Shown: one piece after another, positions 1-10,114 of the stretch | Layout of the letters: the number at the start of each line of letters is the position of its first letter | Position numbering within the stretch: position 1 is the stretch's first letter | From: Paracoccus sp. MA | GTDB lineage: Bacteria; Pseudomonadota; Alphaproteobacteria; Rhodobacterales; Rhodobacteraceae | Direction of reading: 5' to 3' | DNA length: 64,000 nt | NCBI RefSeq assembly: GCF_020990385.1 | Contig: NZ_CP087597.1 | Span: forward strand, 395,001 to 459,000 | Made by a program: the position numbers and the translations under genes | Notes under the pieces: model-generated | Database searches by the model: none | What the model saw: only the letters and a program-made list of their open reading frames with translations | Told to the model about the DNA's origin: nothing

Positions 1-44
1 AACGGATTTGCGAGGCGCCGCAATGCAGCGCAGATCGGGCGTCT

Positions 45-917
45 TTACCCCGCCAGATGCCGCAGCAGGAAACCGGCCAGCGCCTCTTGCGTGCGGGTAG
101 CCGTGAAACCGGCGCTGCCATGGCGCTCATCGGGCAGAATGGCGAAATCCACAGCCGCACCGGGATTGATCGCCAGCCAGGCCTCGCGCAGGCGCCGCGC
201 CTGGCCCGGCGGAACGATGCGGTCTTCTGCCCCGTGGCGGATCATCAGCGGCGGCAGCGGCGTGCCGGGGCGCATGGCGCCCAGCCGGCCGACCGGCGAC
301 AGCGCCGTCGCCTCGTCTCGGCGCTGGCCCACGGCATAGCCGACCAGCAGCGATTCGGCGCTTTGCGGCGAATCGGCGGGCAGGCGTCTGGGCTCGCCGC
401 CCAGCCGCGCCATGTCGGCATCCATGCTGCCGAAGTCCATCGGCCCGTAGAAATCGACCACCGCGCGCGGCGGCCGGCCCTGCATCGCCAGCGTCAGCGC
501 CGCCGAGACCGCCAGGAACGCCCCGGCCGAACGCCCGCCCAAGGCGCCGCGCCCCGGCTTCAGGCCCAGATCGGGCCCGTCACGGCGCAGGAAGTCCAGA
601 GCGGCCAGCACATCCTGTTCCTGCGCCGGCCAGAGCGCCTCATTCGACAGCCGGTAATTCATTCGGATCACGGCGATTCCTGCCCGCAGCAGCTCGGGCG
701 GCACCGGCAAGAGCCGCTTGTCGCCGGCGCGGAAGCCGCCGCCATGCAGGTCGAGCAGCCAGGGGAAAGGTCCGCCGCCCTGCGGCAGATGGATGTCCAG
801 CCGGTTGCGGGGCGAGGCATCGGAATAGGCCAAATCGTGCAATCCGGGCCGCGCCCCGGCCGGCCGAGCCGCCAGAGCGGCCAGGATCCCAAGAGTCGAG
901 CGGCGGGTCAGCACCAT
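45..917 (-). CDS. alpha/beta hydrolase (esterase/lipase-like), probably exported
   Basis: This is a 290-residue alpha/beta hydrolase of the carboxylesterase/BD-FAE type; the substrate is unknown. Visible family marks are the oxyanion motif HGGG near residue 58, the nucleophile elbow GGRSAG near residue 128, a late acidic residue in HGAEDRIVPP and the catalytic His in DERHGSAG. The chosen start gives an N-terminus with a twin-arginine-like stretch (TRRSTLGIL) and a short hydrophobic Ala-rich run, so export through Tat is plausible. A GGAG ribosome site lies just upstream of this ATG, whereas the longer open frame adds 56 unlike residues. It is divergent from the mutase gene. Confidence 0.8.
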   Translation of the reverse strand: MVLTRRSTLGILAALAARPAGARPGLHDLAYSDASPRNRLDIHLPQGGGPFPWLLDLHGGGFRAGDKRLLPVPPELLRAGIAVIRMNYRLSNEALWPAQEQDVLAALDFLRRDGPDLGLKPGRGALGGRSAGAFLAVSAALTLAMQGRPPRAVVDFYGPMDFGSMDADMARLGGEPRRLPADSPQSAESLLVGYAVGQRRDEATALSPVGRLGAMRPGTPLPPLMIRHGAEDRIVPPGQARRLREAWLAINPGAAVDFAILPDERHGSAGFTATRTQEALAGFLLRHLAG

Positions 918-1122
918 GGCGCGCTCCGTTCCTGTCGATGGGCCTCGTCCGTGGGCCTCGTCCGTCGGGGCCAAGGCTAGCATCCGCCCTTCCCGCCGCC
1001 AACGCTGCAACTGCATTATTTGCCCCGGCCGCAGGTTTTCCCGGTTTTCTGCCGTTTTCCACGGCATCGACCGAGAACATCGCACCGACCGCAGCGTCAG
1101 GTTCTCTCTGCGATGCGGCGAA

Positions 1123-1169
1123 TTGACCGGGCAGGATTATTACGCTATCGCTATGCCTGTCGTAATAAT
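1123..1169 (+). promoter_or_regulatory. candidate ecm promoter with embedded 9-bp inverted repeat
   Basis: TTGACC (1123-1128) and TATCGC (1146-1151), 17 nt apart, make a plausible sigma-70 promoter. Two perfect inverted arms, ATTATTACG (1136-1144) and CGTAATAAT (1161-1169), flank the -10 with a 16-nt spacer and end 17 nt before the GTG start. This is the geometry expected for an operator bound by a dimeric regulator. The AT-rich arms stand out in GC-rich surroundings. The regulator is unknown. Confidence 0.55.
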
Positions 1170-1186
1170 GTTGCGAGGGAAATCCC

Positions 1187-3145
<1,959 letters not shown>

Positions 3146-3164
3146 TCCGGTGGCAAGGCCGCAT

Positions 3165-3228
3165 GGGTATTTGAGGAACGAAGAAGTCCGGGAGCGGTGC
3201 CCTCGGCTTCTCTGTTGTGCAAATACCC
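3165..3228. repeat. inverted pair of 22-nt intergenic units (GGGTATTTG family)
   Basis: The left unit (3165-3186) begins GGGTATTTG and ends AACGAAGAAG. The right unit (3207-3228, opposite strand) begins GGGTATTTG and ends AACAGAGAAG. The 20-nt centre is itself partly self-complementary. The pair lies between the convergent ends of ecm and the EamA gene and could form a long hairpin in either transcript, but there is no U-tract. Related units occur at six other places in the window. Confidence 0.8.
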
Positions 3229-3245
3229 AAATCGCGGCCGCGCCG

Positions 3246-4151
3246 TCAGTCCTTCAGCAGCAGAAGCAGCGCGGCGACGGTCGCCAGCACCCCGGGCAGC
3301 ACGGCGAGCGGCGGCAGGCCACGGGTCAATGCGGCCTCGAGCCCGATCACCCAGGCCGGGGTCAGATAGGTATAGGCCATCACCTTGGAGGAGGGCAGGC
3401 GCATGGTGGCGAATTGCACCAGCGCCGTGGTCAGCGCGCTGGCGAAGATCGCCACATAGAGCAGCGTCACCCAGACGATGGCCGGCAGATGCGCCCAATC
3501 GGTGCGCAGGATCGCCTCTCCGCCCCAGACCAGCAGGATCAGCCCGCCTGCGCAGAGCGTGGCGAAGGTCGACACGATCGGCGTCTCGCCGCGGTTCAGC
3601 CGCCGCACCATCGGCGTATAGAGCGCATGCGCCGCGCAGCCGACCAGGTAGATCGCCTCGCCGCGGCCGAATTCCAGCCGCATCAGCGCCGCCGCGTCGC
3701 CGCCGAAGATCACCCAGAGCGAGCCCGCCGCCCCCAGCGCCAGCGCCACGGCGATGCGCCCGGTCATGCGCTGACGCATCAGAAGCCAGCCGAAGCCCGC
3801 CGACATCAGCGGCGTCAACGTGAACACCGCCGCCGCCGAGACCGGCAGAGCGGTCTTGAGCCCCTCGAACATCAGCACGAAATAGGCGGCGAAAAGCCCG
3901 CCCAGCAGAAGGTAGCGCCAGGGTGCCCGAAAGCTTGCGCGCGGGATGCCGGGGCCGGCAAGGGCCACGCCGCCGACCACGCCCGCTGCGATGGCGAAGC
4001 GCGCCGCCGAGATCGCCGCCGGGTCGATCAGGTTCGCCGCCCGCGCGCCGAGCGAGAACGAGCCGGCGATCGCGGCCGAGAACAGCAGCATCGCCGCATG
4101 GCCCTGCAGCGCCTCGCGCCGCATCTGCGGCACCGCGGACAGTTCGGCCAT
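3246..4151 (-). CDS. EamA/DMT-family permease
   Basis: This 301-residue, strongly hydrophobic protein has about ten predicted membrane helices arranged as two related halves, as in the drug/metabolite transporter (EamA, RhaT-like) superfamily. The conserved turn LTPLMSAGFGWLLM in the first half and YTYLTPAWVIGLEA in the second are typical. The substrate cannot be read from sequence. The ATG overlaps the TGA of the upstream AhpD-like gene (TGATG), so the two are translationally coupled. A longer open frame upstream is only the shadow of that gene. Confidence 0.85.
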   Translation of the reverse strand: MAELSAVPQMRREALQGHAAMLLFSAAIAGSFSLGARAANLIDPAAISAARFAIAAGVVGGVALAGPGIPRASFRAPWRYLLLGGLFAAYFVLMFEGLKTALPVSAAAVFTLTPLMSAGFGWLLMRQRMTGRIAVALALGAAGSLWVIFGGDAAALMRLEFGRGEAIYLVGCAAHALYTPMVRRLNRGETPIVSTFATLCAGGLILLVWGGEAILRTDWAHLPAIVWVTLLYVAIFASALTTALVQFATMRLPSSKVMAYTYLTPAWVIGLEAALTRGLPPLAVLPGVLATVAALLLLLKD

Positions 4152-4720
4152 CAGCCGCGGCCCAGCATGTAGAATTCGTCGTTCGGCCGGATGTCGCCGG
4201 CATTCACCAGCCGGTTCGACATGCCGAAGAAGGCGGCGATGGCGCCGATGTCCCAGATCTCGTCCTGGTCGAAGCCGGCCTCGCGCAGCGCCTGGTGATC
4301 CGCCTTGCCGATCTGCTGGGCGTTCAGCGCCACCTTCTCGGCATAGGCCAGCATGGCGCGTTCGCGCGGCGTGAGGTCGGCCTTGCGCCAGTTCACCGCC
4401 GCCTGGTCGGCGATGAAGGCATTCTTCGCGCGGATGCGCAGGATCGCGCCATGCGCCACCACGCAATACTGGCACTGGTTCAGCCCCGAGGTGGCGACCA
4501 CGATCAGCTCGCGCTCGGCCTTGGTCAGGCCCGACTCGCGCTCCATCAGCGCGTCGTGATAGGCGAAGAAGGCGCGGAACTCGTCCGGGCGATGCGCCAG
4601 CGCCAGGAAGACGTTCGGCACGAAGCCGGATTTCTCGGCCACCTTGCGGATGCGCGTGGCGATGTCCTCGGGCATCTCGTCAAGCGAGGGCACGGGAAAG
4701 CGGCTGATGGGATGGGTCAT
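4151..4720 (-). CDS. AhpD-like peroxidase-related protein
   Basis: This 189-residue protein has the carboxymuconolactone decarboxylase/AhpD fold. The redox motif CQYCVVAH (CxxC followed by a nearby His, around residue 90) is characteristic of the uncharacterised peroxidase-related subgroup. By analogy it would reduce peroxides or serve as a thiol redox partner in the cytoplasm; this is not shown. A CGGAGGA ribosome site precedes the start. It heads a two-gene unit with the downstream EamA permease and is divergent from ffh. Confidence 0.82.
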   Translation of the reverse strand: MTHPISRFPVPSLDEMPEDIATRIRKVAEKSGFVPNVFLALAHRPDEFRAFFAYHDALMERESGLTKAERELIVVATSGLNQCQYCVVAHGAILRIRAKNAFIADQAAVNWRKADLTPRERAMLAYAEKVALNAQQIGKADHQALREAGFDQDEIWDIGAIAAFFGMSNRLVNAGDIRPNDEFYMLGRG

Positions 4721-4782
4721 GGCTCGGTCCTCCGGGGGCCGAGGTTTTCACCAAAGCCGGGGCAGGGTCAACCGGGCCGCGC

Positions 4783-4811
4783 TTGACTCCGCGGGCCATT
4801 GCGCCTATCCA
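4783..4811 (+). promoter_or_regulatory. candidate ffh promoter
   Basis: TTGACT (4783-4788), a 17-nt spacer and TATCCA (4806-4811) lie about 140 nt before the ffh start, in the divergent region shared with the AhpD-like gene. This is a good sigma-70 match for a GC-rich alphaproteobacterium. The rest of the 4721-4952 gap shows no gene and no 4.5S RNA-like sequence. Confidence 0.5.
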
Positions 4812-4952
4812 CGCCGGGATTCCCGGAAGGTCCGCCCTTCCGGTCCCCGCCCGCCGGGGATCGCCCCCCGTCAGCGCGTTGCGCCCACGGGGGCGTCACT
4901 GTTTATTCGCGTCCCACATCCGGGGCAACGGCAACCATCAGGAGGGCCGCCG

Positions 4953-6449
4953 ATGTTTGAAAACCTGTCCGACCGCCTTGGCGGCGTCTTCGACCGGCTG
5001 ACCAAGCAGGGTGCGCTGTCCGAGGAGGACGTCGCCGCCGCCATGCGCGAGGTGCGCGTCGCGCTGCTGGAGGCCGACGTCTCGCTGCCGGTGGCGCGCA
5101 GCTTCGTGAAATCGGTGACGCAGAAGGCCACCGGCGCCGCGGTCACCAAGTCGATCACTCCCGGCCAGCAGGTCGTGAAGATCGTCCATGACGAGCTGAT
5201 CAAGGTCCTGCAGGGCGAGGATGAGCCCGACGCGCTGAGGATCGACAACCCGCCGGCGCCGATCCTGATGGTCGGGCTTCAGGGCTCGGGCAAGACCACC
5301 ACCACGGCGAAGCTGGCGAAGCGCCTGAAGGACCGCGAGAAGAAGCGCGTGCTGATGGCCTCGCTGGACACCAACCGTCCCGCCGCCATGGAACAGCTGG
5401 CGATCCTGGGCCAGCAGATCGGCGTCGATACGCTGCCGATCGTGCCGGGCGAGAATGCCGTGCAGATCGCCAGACGCGCCAAGCAGCAGGCGACGCTGGG
5501 CGGCTATGACGTCTATATGCTCGACACCGCCGGCCGGCTGCATATCGACGAAGTGCTGATGGACGAGGTGCAGGCGGTCCGCGACGTGGCGAACCCGCGC
5601 GAGACGCTGCTGGTCGTCGACGGCCTGACCGGCCAGGACGCGGTGAACGTCGCCGGCGAATTCGACGGCAAGGTCGGCATCTCGGGCGTCGTGCTGACCC
5701 GGATGGACGGCGACGGCCGCGGTGGTGCTGCGCTGTCGATGCGTGCCGTGACCGGCAAGCCGATCCGCTTCGTCGGCCTTGGCGAAAAGATGGACGCGCT
5801 GGAAGCCTTCGACGCGCAGCGCGTCGCCGGCCGCATCCTCGGCATGGGCGATATCGTCGCCCTGGTCGAGAAGGCGCAGGAAGTGCTGGAGGTCGAGCAG
5901 GCCGAGCGCATGATGCGGCGCTTCCAGAAGGGCATGTTCAACATGAACGATCTGCGGGGCCAGCTTGAGCAGATGCTCAAGATGGGCGGCATGCAGTCGA
6001 TCATGGGCATGATGCCGGGCATGGGCAAGATGGCCAAGCAGGCCGAGGCCGCCGGCTTCGACGACAAGGCGATCAAGCGCCAGATCGCGCTGATCAATTC
6101 GATGACCAAGAAGGAACGCGCCAATCCGGACATCCTGCAGGCCAGCCGCAAGAAGCGCATCGCCGCCGGCGCCGGCATGGAAGTGTCGGAACTGAACAAG
6201 CTGCTGAAGATGCAGAAGCAGATGGCCGACACGATGAAGAAGCTCGGCAAGATGGGCAAGGGCGGCATGCTGAAACAGGCCATGCGCGCCATGACCGGCA
6301 AGGGCGGCGGGCTGCCCGACATGGCCAATGTCGATCCGGCCAAGATGGCCGAGGCCACGAAGATGTTGCAGGACCCCAAGGGGCTGGGCGGCGATCTGGG
6401 CAAGCTGAACCTGCCCGGCGGACTCTCGGGACTGTTCGGGAAGAAATAA
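4953..6449 (+). CDS. ffh: signal recognition particle protein Ffh
   Basis: This 498-residue SRP54 GTPase binds 4.5S RNA and nascent signal sequences and delivers ribosomes to FtsY at the membrane. An N-domain is followed by the G-domain, with P-loop GLQGSGKTTTT near residue 108, DTNRPAA, DTAGRL near 191 and the TRMDGDGRGGAAL stretch. The M-domain begins near residue 300, is very Met-rich (MGGMQSIMGMMPGMGKM) and ends in a Gly/Lys-rich tail. A GGAGG site precedes the ATG. The GNAT gene follows with no gap, and the ribosomal operon lies further downstream. Confidence 0.97.
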   Translation: MFENLSDRLGGVFDRLTKQGALSEEDVAAAMREVRVALLEADVSLPVARSFVKSVTQKATGAAVTKSITPGQQVVKIVHDELIKVLQGEDEPDALRIDNPPAPILMVGLQGSGKTTTTAKLAKRLKDREKKRVLMASLDTNRPAAMEQLAILGQQIGVDTLPIVPGENAVQIARRAKQQATLGGYDVYMLDTAGRLHIDEVLMDEVQAVRDVANPRETLLVVDGLTGQDAVNVAGEFDGKVGISGVVLTRMDGDGRGGAALSMRAVTGKPIRFVGLGEKMDALEAFDAQRVAGRILGMGDIVALVEKAQEVLEVEQAERMMRRFQKGMFNMNDLRGQLEQMLKMGGMQSIMGMMPGMGKMAKQAEAAGFDDKAIKRQIALINSMTKKERANPDILQASRKKRIAAGAGMEVSELNKLLKMQKQMADTMKKLGKMGKGGMLKQAMRAMTGKGGGLPDMANVDPAKMAEATKMLQDPKGLGGDLGKLNLPGGLSGLFGKK

Positions 6450-6980
6450 GTGGTCACGCTCTCCGACACGCCCGTGCTGACGACCGAGCGACTGGTCCTG
6501 CGTGCCCCGCAGGCCGGCGACTGGCGGGCATGGCGCGATTTCGCCATCGGCGAGCGGGCGCGCTGGATCGGCGGGCCGATGGTCGAGCCGGGACAGGCAT
6601 GGCGGGCCTTCGGCCATATCGTCGGCCATTGGGTGCTGCGCGGCTTCGGCTCCTTCGTGGTGACGGATCGCGACGGCGGCGCACCGCTCGGCTTGGTCGG
6701 GCCCTGGTTCCCGGATGGTTGGCCCGAGCACGAGCTGGGCTGGACGCTCTGGGACGTCGCGGCCGAGGGCAGGGGCATCGCGCATGAGGCGGCGCTGGCC
6801 GCCCGCGACTTCGCCGCCCGGCAGCTCGGCTGGACCACCGCCGTCAGCTATATCCTGCCCGCCAATGCCCGCTCGGCCGCCCTGGCCGAGAGGCTTGGCG
6901 CGGTGCGCGACCCGGATGCGGCGCATCCCGGCAAGGAACCCTGCCTCGTCTATCGCCATCCGATGAGGGGCGCGGCATGA
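6450..6980 (+). CDS. GNAT family N-acetyltransferase
   Basis: This 176-residue protein has the RimJ/RimL-type acetyltransferase pattern: LTTERLVLRAP at the N-terminus, a central ELGWTLWDVAAEGRGIAHEA region resembling the acetyl-CoA loop, and the ILPANARSAALAERLGA signature near the C-terminus. The acceptor is unknown. The GTG start directly abuts the ffh TAA, so it is probably made from the same mRNA. Association with ffh and the ribosomal protein genes makes a protein or peptide substrate conceivable, but that is inference. Confidence 0.82.
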   Translation: MVTLSDTPVLTTERLVLRAPQAGDWRAWRDFAIGERARWIGGPMVEPGQAWRAFGHIVGHWVLRGFGSFVVTDRDGGAPLGLVGPWFPDGWPEHELGWTLWDVAAEGRGIAHEAALAARDFAARQLGWTTAVSYILPANARSAALAERLGAVRDPDAAHPGKEPCLVYRHPMRGAA

Positions 6981-7040
6981 GCAAGTCCTTCGGCGGCGCA
7001 CATGCCCCCTGCAGCCAGATTTCAGCCAGCGGAGACCCGA

Positions 7041-7337
7041 ATGAGTGACCCGACCGCCCGCGCCGCGACGCTGCTCAAGGAGCATCGCGCCAGCATCGAC
7101 CGGCTGGATGCGATCCTGGTCTATACGCTTGCCGAGCGGTTCAAGCACACCCAGTCCGTCGGCCGCCTCAAGGCCGAACACGACCTTCCGCCGTCCGATC
7201 CCGCCCGCGAGGCGCAGCAGATCGAGCGGCTGGAACGCCTCGCGCGCGAGGCCGATCTCGACCCGGAATTCGCGCGCAAATTCCTGAACTTCGTGATCGC
7301 CGAAGTGATCCGGCATCATGAACGATACCACGCCTAG
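7041..7337 (+). CDS. chorismate mutase, type II (AroQ-like)
   Basis: This 98-residue all-helical protein has the size and pattern of a stand-alone AroQ chorismate mutase (chorismate to prephenate, Phe/Tyr biosynthesis). It shows an early ASIDRLDAILVYTLAERF helix, then VGRLKAEHDLPPSDPAREAQQIERLE, then a C-terminal NFVIAEVIRHHE helix. The ATG with GGAG upstream was preferred to an in-frame codon 39 nt earlier. It sits between GNAT and rpsP, a placement I recall from other Rhodobacterales. Its stop codon lies within the left arm of the hairpin region that precedes rpsP. Confidence 0.82.
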   Translation: MSDPTARAATLLKEHRASIDRLDAILVYTLAERFKHTQSVGRLKAEHDLPPSDPAREAQQIERLERLAREADLDPEFARKFLNFVIAEVIRHHERYHA

Positions 7338-7400
7338 GATGCGTCAAGACGCAGCCTGCCAACCGCAACCCGACCCGTAGGCTGCGCTCCGGCGCATCCT
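7336..7400 (+). promoter_or_regulatory. structured leader upstream of rpsP
   Basis: Two nested arm pairs, AGGATGCG (7336-7343) with CGCATCCT (7393-7400) and CGCAGCCT (7350-7357) with AGGCTGCG (7379-7386), would form a long interrupted hairpin. Competing local hairpins exist: GCGTC-AA-GACGC at 7341-7352 and a GCGC-TCCG-GCGC turn on the right side. The structure ends 30 nt before the rpsP start. It could be a leader control element for the operon, a terminator for the upstream gene or a dispersed palindrome; sequence alone does not decide. Confidence 0.5.
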
Positions 7401-7430
7401 GCAACCCCGCCATTCCAAAGGAGAAACGCA

Positions 7431-7805
7431 ATGGCAATGAAAATCCGCCTGGCCCGTGGTGGCTCGAAGAAACGCCCCCATTACGCCATCGTCGCCTCGG
7501 ACTCGCGCATGCCGCGCGACGGCCGCTTCATCGAGAAGCTGGGCACCTACAACCCGCTCCTGCCCAAGGATTCGGAAGAGCGCATCAAGATGAACCTCGA
7601 GCGGGTGCAATACTGGCTGGCCCAGGGCGCGCAGCCGACCGACCGCGTCGCCCGCTTCCTGGAAGCCGCCGGCGTGAAAGAGAAATCCGAGCGCAAGAAC
7701 CTGAAGAAGGGCGAGCCCGGCAAGGCCGCCAAGGAACGCGCCGAGAAGCGCGCCGCCCGTGAAGCCGCGGCCAACGCCCCGGCCGAAGAAGCCGCTTCGG
7801 AATAA
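7431..7805 (+). CDS. rpsP: 30S ribosomal protein bS16
   Basis: This 124-residue ribosomal protein opens with the family signature [20 protein letters not shown] and continues with [14 protein letters not shown]. The conserved core ends near residue 85. It is followed by a charged Lys/Glu/Ala-rich tail, common in alphaproteobacterial bS16. AAAGGAG precedes the ATG. First gene of the rpsP-rimM-trmD-rplS-rpmE series; the rimM start shares the last base of its stop codon. Confidence 0.97.
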   Translation: MAMKIRLARGGSKKRPHYAIVASDSRMPRDGRFIEKLGTYNPLLPKDSEERIKMNLERVQYWLAQGAQPTDRVARFLEAAGVKEKSERKNLKKGEPGKAAKERAEKRAAREAAANAPAEEAASE

Positions 7806-8308
7806 TGGCCGAGCGGGTCTGCGTCGGAGCGATCGCGGGTGCCTTCGGCGTCCGGGGCGAGGTGAGGCTGAAGAGCTTCACCTCGCAGCCCAACGATATT
7901 GCCGCCTATGCCCCGCTTTACACCGAAGACGGCAGCCGCTCGTTCACCGTCCGCCTGACGCGGCCGGTGACGGGCGGGCTTGGCGCCCGGCTGTCGGGCG
8001 TCGAGACGCGGGAACAGGCCGAGGCGCTGAAGGGCGTCACCCTCTGGGCCGACCGCGACAGGCTTCCGGCGCTGCCGGACGACGAATTCTACCATGCCGA
8101 CCTGATCGGCCTGTCGGTCTATGACACTGGTGGCGCGCTGCTGGGCAAGGTCCGGGCGATCTACGATCACGGCGCGGGCGATATTCTGGAAATCCACGGC
8201 GCCGGCCGCGGGCAGGCGCTGCTTTTGCCCTTTACCCGCGCCTTCGTGCCGACGGTGGACATCGCCGCCGGGCGCATCGTCGCCGACCCGCCGGAAGACC
8301 AGGAATGA
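7805..8308 (+). CDS. rimM: 16S rRNA processing protein RimM
   Basis: This 167-residue 30S maturation factor binds uS19 and helps assemble the 30S head. The N-terminal RimM barrel shows [18 protein letters not shown]. The C-terminal PRC-barrel begins near residue 95 ([13 protein letters not shown]) and ends with [15 protein letters not shown]. The gene overlaps rpsP by one base and trmD by ATGA, so translation is tightly coupled. Confidence 0.95.
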   Translation: MAERVCVGAIAGAFGVRGEVRLKSFTSQPNDIAAYAPLYTEDGSRSFTVRLTRPVTGGLGARLSGVETREQAEALKGVTLWADRDRLPALPDDEFYHADLIGLSVYDTGGALLGKVRAIYDHGAGDILEIHGAGRGQALLLPFTRAFVPTVDIAAGRIVADPPEDQE

Positions 8309-9171
8309 CCGGCGGGGCGATGAAATCCCACGGCCGGCTGTCGATCCGGGCCAGCACGCAGCCGCGCGATCTGATGGCCGAGCCGCAGGTCAGGGGCGCA
8401 TGGACCGCACAGGTCATCACGCTTTTCCCCGAGGCTTTCCCGGGCGTTCTGGGGCTTTCCCTGACCGGAAGGGCGCTGTCGGAGGGGCTGTGGAACCTGC
8501 GCAGCATCGACCTGCGCCCCTTCGGCATCGGCCGCCACCGCAACGTGGACGACACGCCCGCCGGCGGCGGCGCCGGCATGGTGATCCGCCCCGACGTGAT
8601 GGATGCGGCATTGCGCGAGGCGGGCGGGGACCTGCCGGTGATCTATCTTTCGCCGCGCGGCAGGCCCTTCACCCAGGCGCGGGCGCGGCAGCTGGCCAAG
8701 GGCCCGGGCATGACCCTGATCTGCGGCCGGTTCGAGGGCGTGGACCAGCGGGTGCTGGACGCCCATGGCATCGAGGAGATCAGCATCGGCGACTATGTCC
8801 TGACCGGCGGGGAACTGGCGGCTCAGGTCTTGATCGACGCGACGGTTCGCCTTATACCGCGCGTGCTGGGGAATCAGGAGTCTCTGGCCGAGGAATCCTT
8901 TTCCCCGGACCATGGCGGCCTGCTTGAACATCCGCAGTACACGAAGCCCGCCCTTTGGGAAGGCCGCGCGATCCCGGAAGTGCTTTTGTCCGGCAATCAC
9001 GCGGCTATTGCCAGTTGGCGGCGCGACATGGCCGAAAGGCTGACCAAGGAACGCCGCCCCGACCTGTGGCGGGCATATGAGGAAACTCGTATGGACCCGG
9101 CAAAGGACCGACAGCTCTCGGGCGCATCAGACCAATCGCGGGGCTACCGCGAGCATCAAGAGGAACCATAG
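8305..9171 (+). CDS. trmD: tRNA (guanine-N1)-methyltransferase TrmD
   Basis: This 288-residue SPOUT methyltransferase makes m1G37 in tRNA using SAM. The core begins near residue 34 ([14 protein letters not shown]). [23 protein letters not shown] and [15 protein letters not shown] form the trefoil-knot SAM site and dimer interface. It is longer than E. coli TrmD, with an N-terminal basic extension of about 33 residues and a short C-terminal tail. The ATGA overlap with rimM supports the long start; an internal ATG at 8374 is the alternative. Confidence 0.95.
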   Translation: MTGGAMKSHGRLSIRASTQPRDLMAEPQVRGAWTAQVITLFPEAFPGVLGLSLTGRALSEGLWNLRSIDLRPFGIGRHRNVDDTPAGGGAGMVIRPDVMDAALREAGGDLPVIYLSPRGRPFTQARARQLAKGPGMTLICGRFEGVDQRVLDAHGIEEISIGDYVLTGGELAAQVLIDATVRLIPRVLGNQESLAEESFSPDHGGLLEHPQYTKPALWEGRAIPEVLLSGNHAAIASWRRDMAERLTKERRPDLWRAYEETRMDPAKDRQLSGASDQSRGYREHQEEP

Positions 9172-9173
9172 CG

Positions 9174-9554
9174 ATGAACCTGATCGCCCAGTTGGAAGCC
9201 GAGCAGATCGCCGCGCTCGGCAAGGACATCCCCGATTTCAAGGCCGGCGACACCGTCCGCGTCGGCTACAAGGTGACCGAAGGCACCCGCACCCGCGTGC
9301 AGAACTACGAAGGCGTGGTCATCTCGCGCAAGGGCGGCGGCATCGGCGCCTCGTTCACCGTGCGCAAGATCTCGTTCGGCGAGGGCGTCGAGCGTGTCTT
9401 CCCGCTCTACTCGACCAATATCGACTCGATCACCGTGGTGCGCCGCGGCCGGGTCCGCCGCGCCAAGCTGTATTACCTGCGCGATCGCCGCGGCAAATCG
9501 GCCCGTATCGCCGAGGTCAGCAACTACAAGCCCAAAGCCGACGCTCAGGCCTGA
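9174..9554 (+). CDS. rplS: 50S ribosomal protein bL19
   Basis: This 126-residue protein of the 50S subunit lies at the 30S/50S interface. It carries the diagnostic core [43 protein letters not shown] and [21 protein letters not shown]. It follows trmD by two bases and precedes rpmE by 11 nt, the usual alphaproteobacterial order. Confidence 0.97.
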   Translation: MNLIAQLEAEQIAALGKDIPDFKAGDTVRVGYKVTEGTRTRVQNYEGVVISRKGGGIGASFTVRKISFGEGVERVFPLYSTNIDSITVVRRGRVRRAKLYYLRDRRGKSARIAEVSNYKPKADAQA

Positions 9555-9565
9555 GGAGACGCGCC

Positions 9566-9787
9566 ATGAAAGCAGACATCCATCCCGACTATCACCTGAT
9601 CGAGGTCAAGATGACCGACGGCACCACCTATCAGGTGCGTTCGACCTGGGGCAAGGAAGGCGACACCATGTCGCTGGACATCGACCCGACCTCGCACCCC
9701 GCCTGGACCGGCGGCTCGGCCAAGCTGATGGACACCGGCGGCCGCGTGTCGAAGTTCAAGAACAAATACGCCGGCCTGGGCTTCTGA
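9566..9787 (+). CDS. rpmE: 50S ribosomal protein bL31, Zn-free form
   Basis: This 73-residue bL31 begins [19 protein letters not shown]. It has no cysteine at all, so it is the C-minus type that does not bind zinc. A GAGGAG site precedes the ATG. Last gene of the rpsP operon and directly followed by a strong intrinsic terminator. Confidence 0.93.
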   Translation: MKADIHPDYHLIEVKMTDGTTYQVRSTWGKEGDTMSLDIDPTSHPAWTGGSAKLMDTGGRVSKFKNKYAGLGF

Positions 9788-9809
9788 TCCCGGACCCGGA
9801 CCGCAATGC

Positions 9810-9837
9810 AAACGCCGCCCCAAGGGGCGGCGTTTTT
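9810..9837 (+). terminator. intrinsic terminator after rpmE
   Basis: The stem AAACGCCGCCC/GGGCGGCGTTT (9810-9820 with 9825-9835) has the tetraloop CAAG and runs into five T residues (9833-9837). It lies 22 nt after the rpmE stop and should end the ribosomal transcript. Confidence 0.92.
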
Positions 9838-9907
9838 CGTTGGGCGGGTGGTGGGCGGCCCGCTGCCGGCGCGGCGCGAAGGGCCGGGTGCGCGTCGGAT
9901 CGGCGAT

Positions 9908-10114
9908 TCAATAGGCCAGGCCGAAGATCGGCATCCAGACCGGCGCACGCGGGGCCCGGTTCAGCGGCAGGCCGGTCAGCTGGCCGCGGCCGGTGTCGAT
10001 CACCACGCGGCCGTCGCGATATTCGCGCAGCACCGGACCCTGCGCGCTTTGATGCGCCGACAGGGCGATGGTGGCAAAGCCGCGGTTCGGCTTGGGGAAA
10101 ATGGCATGGATCAT
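9908..10114 (-). CDS. hypothetical protein, 68 aa
   Basis: This small basic protein is not recognised. It starts MIHAIFPKPNRGFATIALS, contains LREYRDGRVVIDTGRGQL and ends APVWMPIFGLAY. Its ATG overlaps the stop of the upstream 82-residue gene by ATGA, which supports translation of both. No signal peptide or membrane helix is visible. The pair sits alone between the ribosomal operon and mipZ, downstream of a locally AT-rich promoter region. Confidence 0.6.
   Translation of the reverse strand: MIHAIFPKPNRGFATIALSAHQSAQGPVLREYRDGRVVIDTGRGQLTGLPLNRAPRAPVWMPIFGLAY

Noticed and set aside
4721..4952. 4.5S RNA gene next to ffh
   Set aside because: No GGAA/AGCA-type SRP Alu-less hairpin of suitable length was found; the gap contains a promoter only.
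4938..7331. A 797-codon minus-strand frame over ffh and its neighbours
   Set aside because: The product is low-complexity His/Gly/Arg-rich sequence antisense to ffh and GNAT, with no ribosome site.
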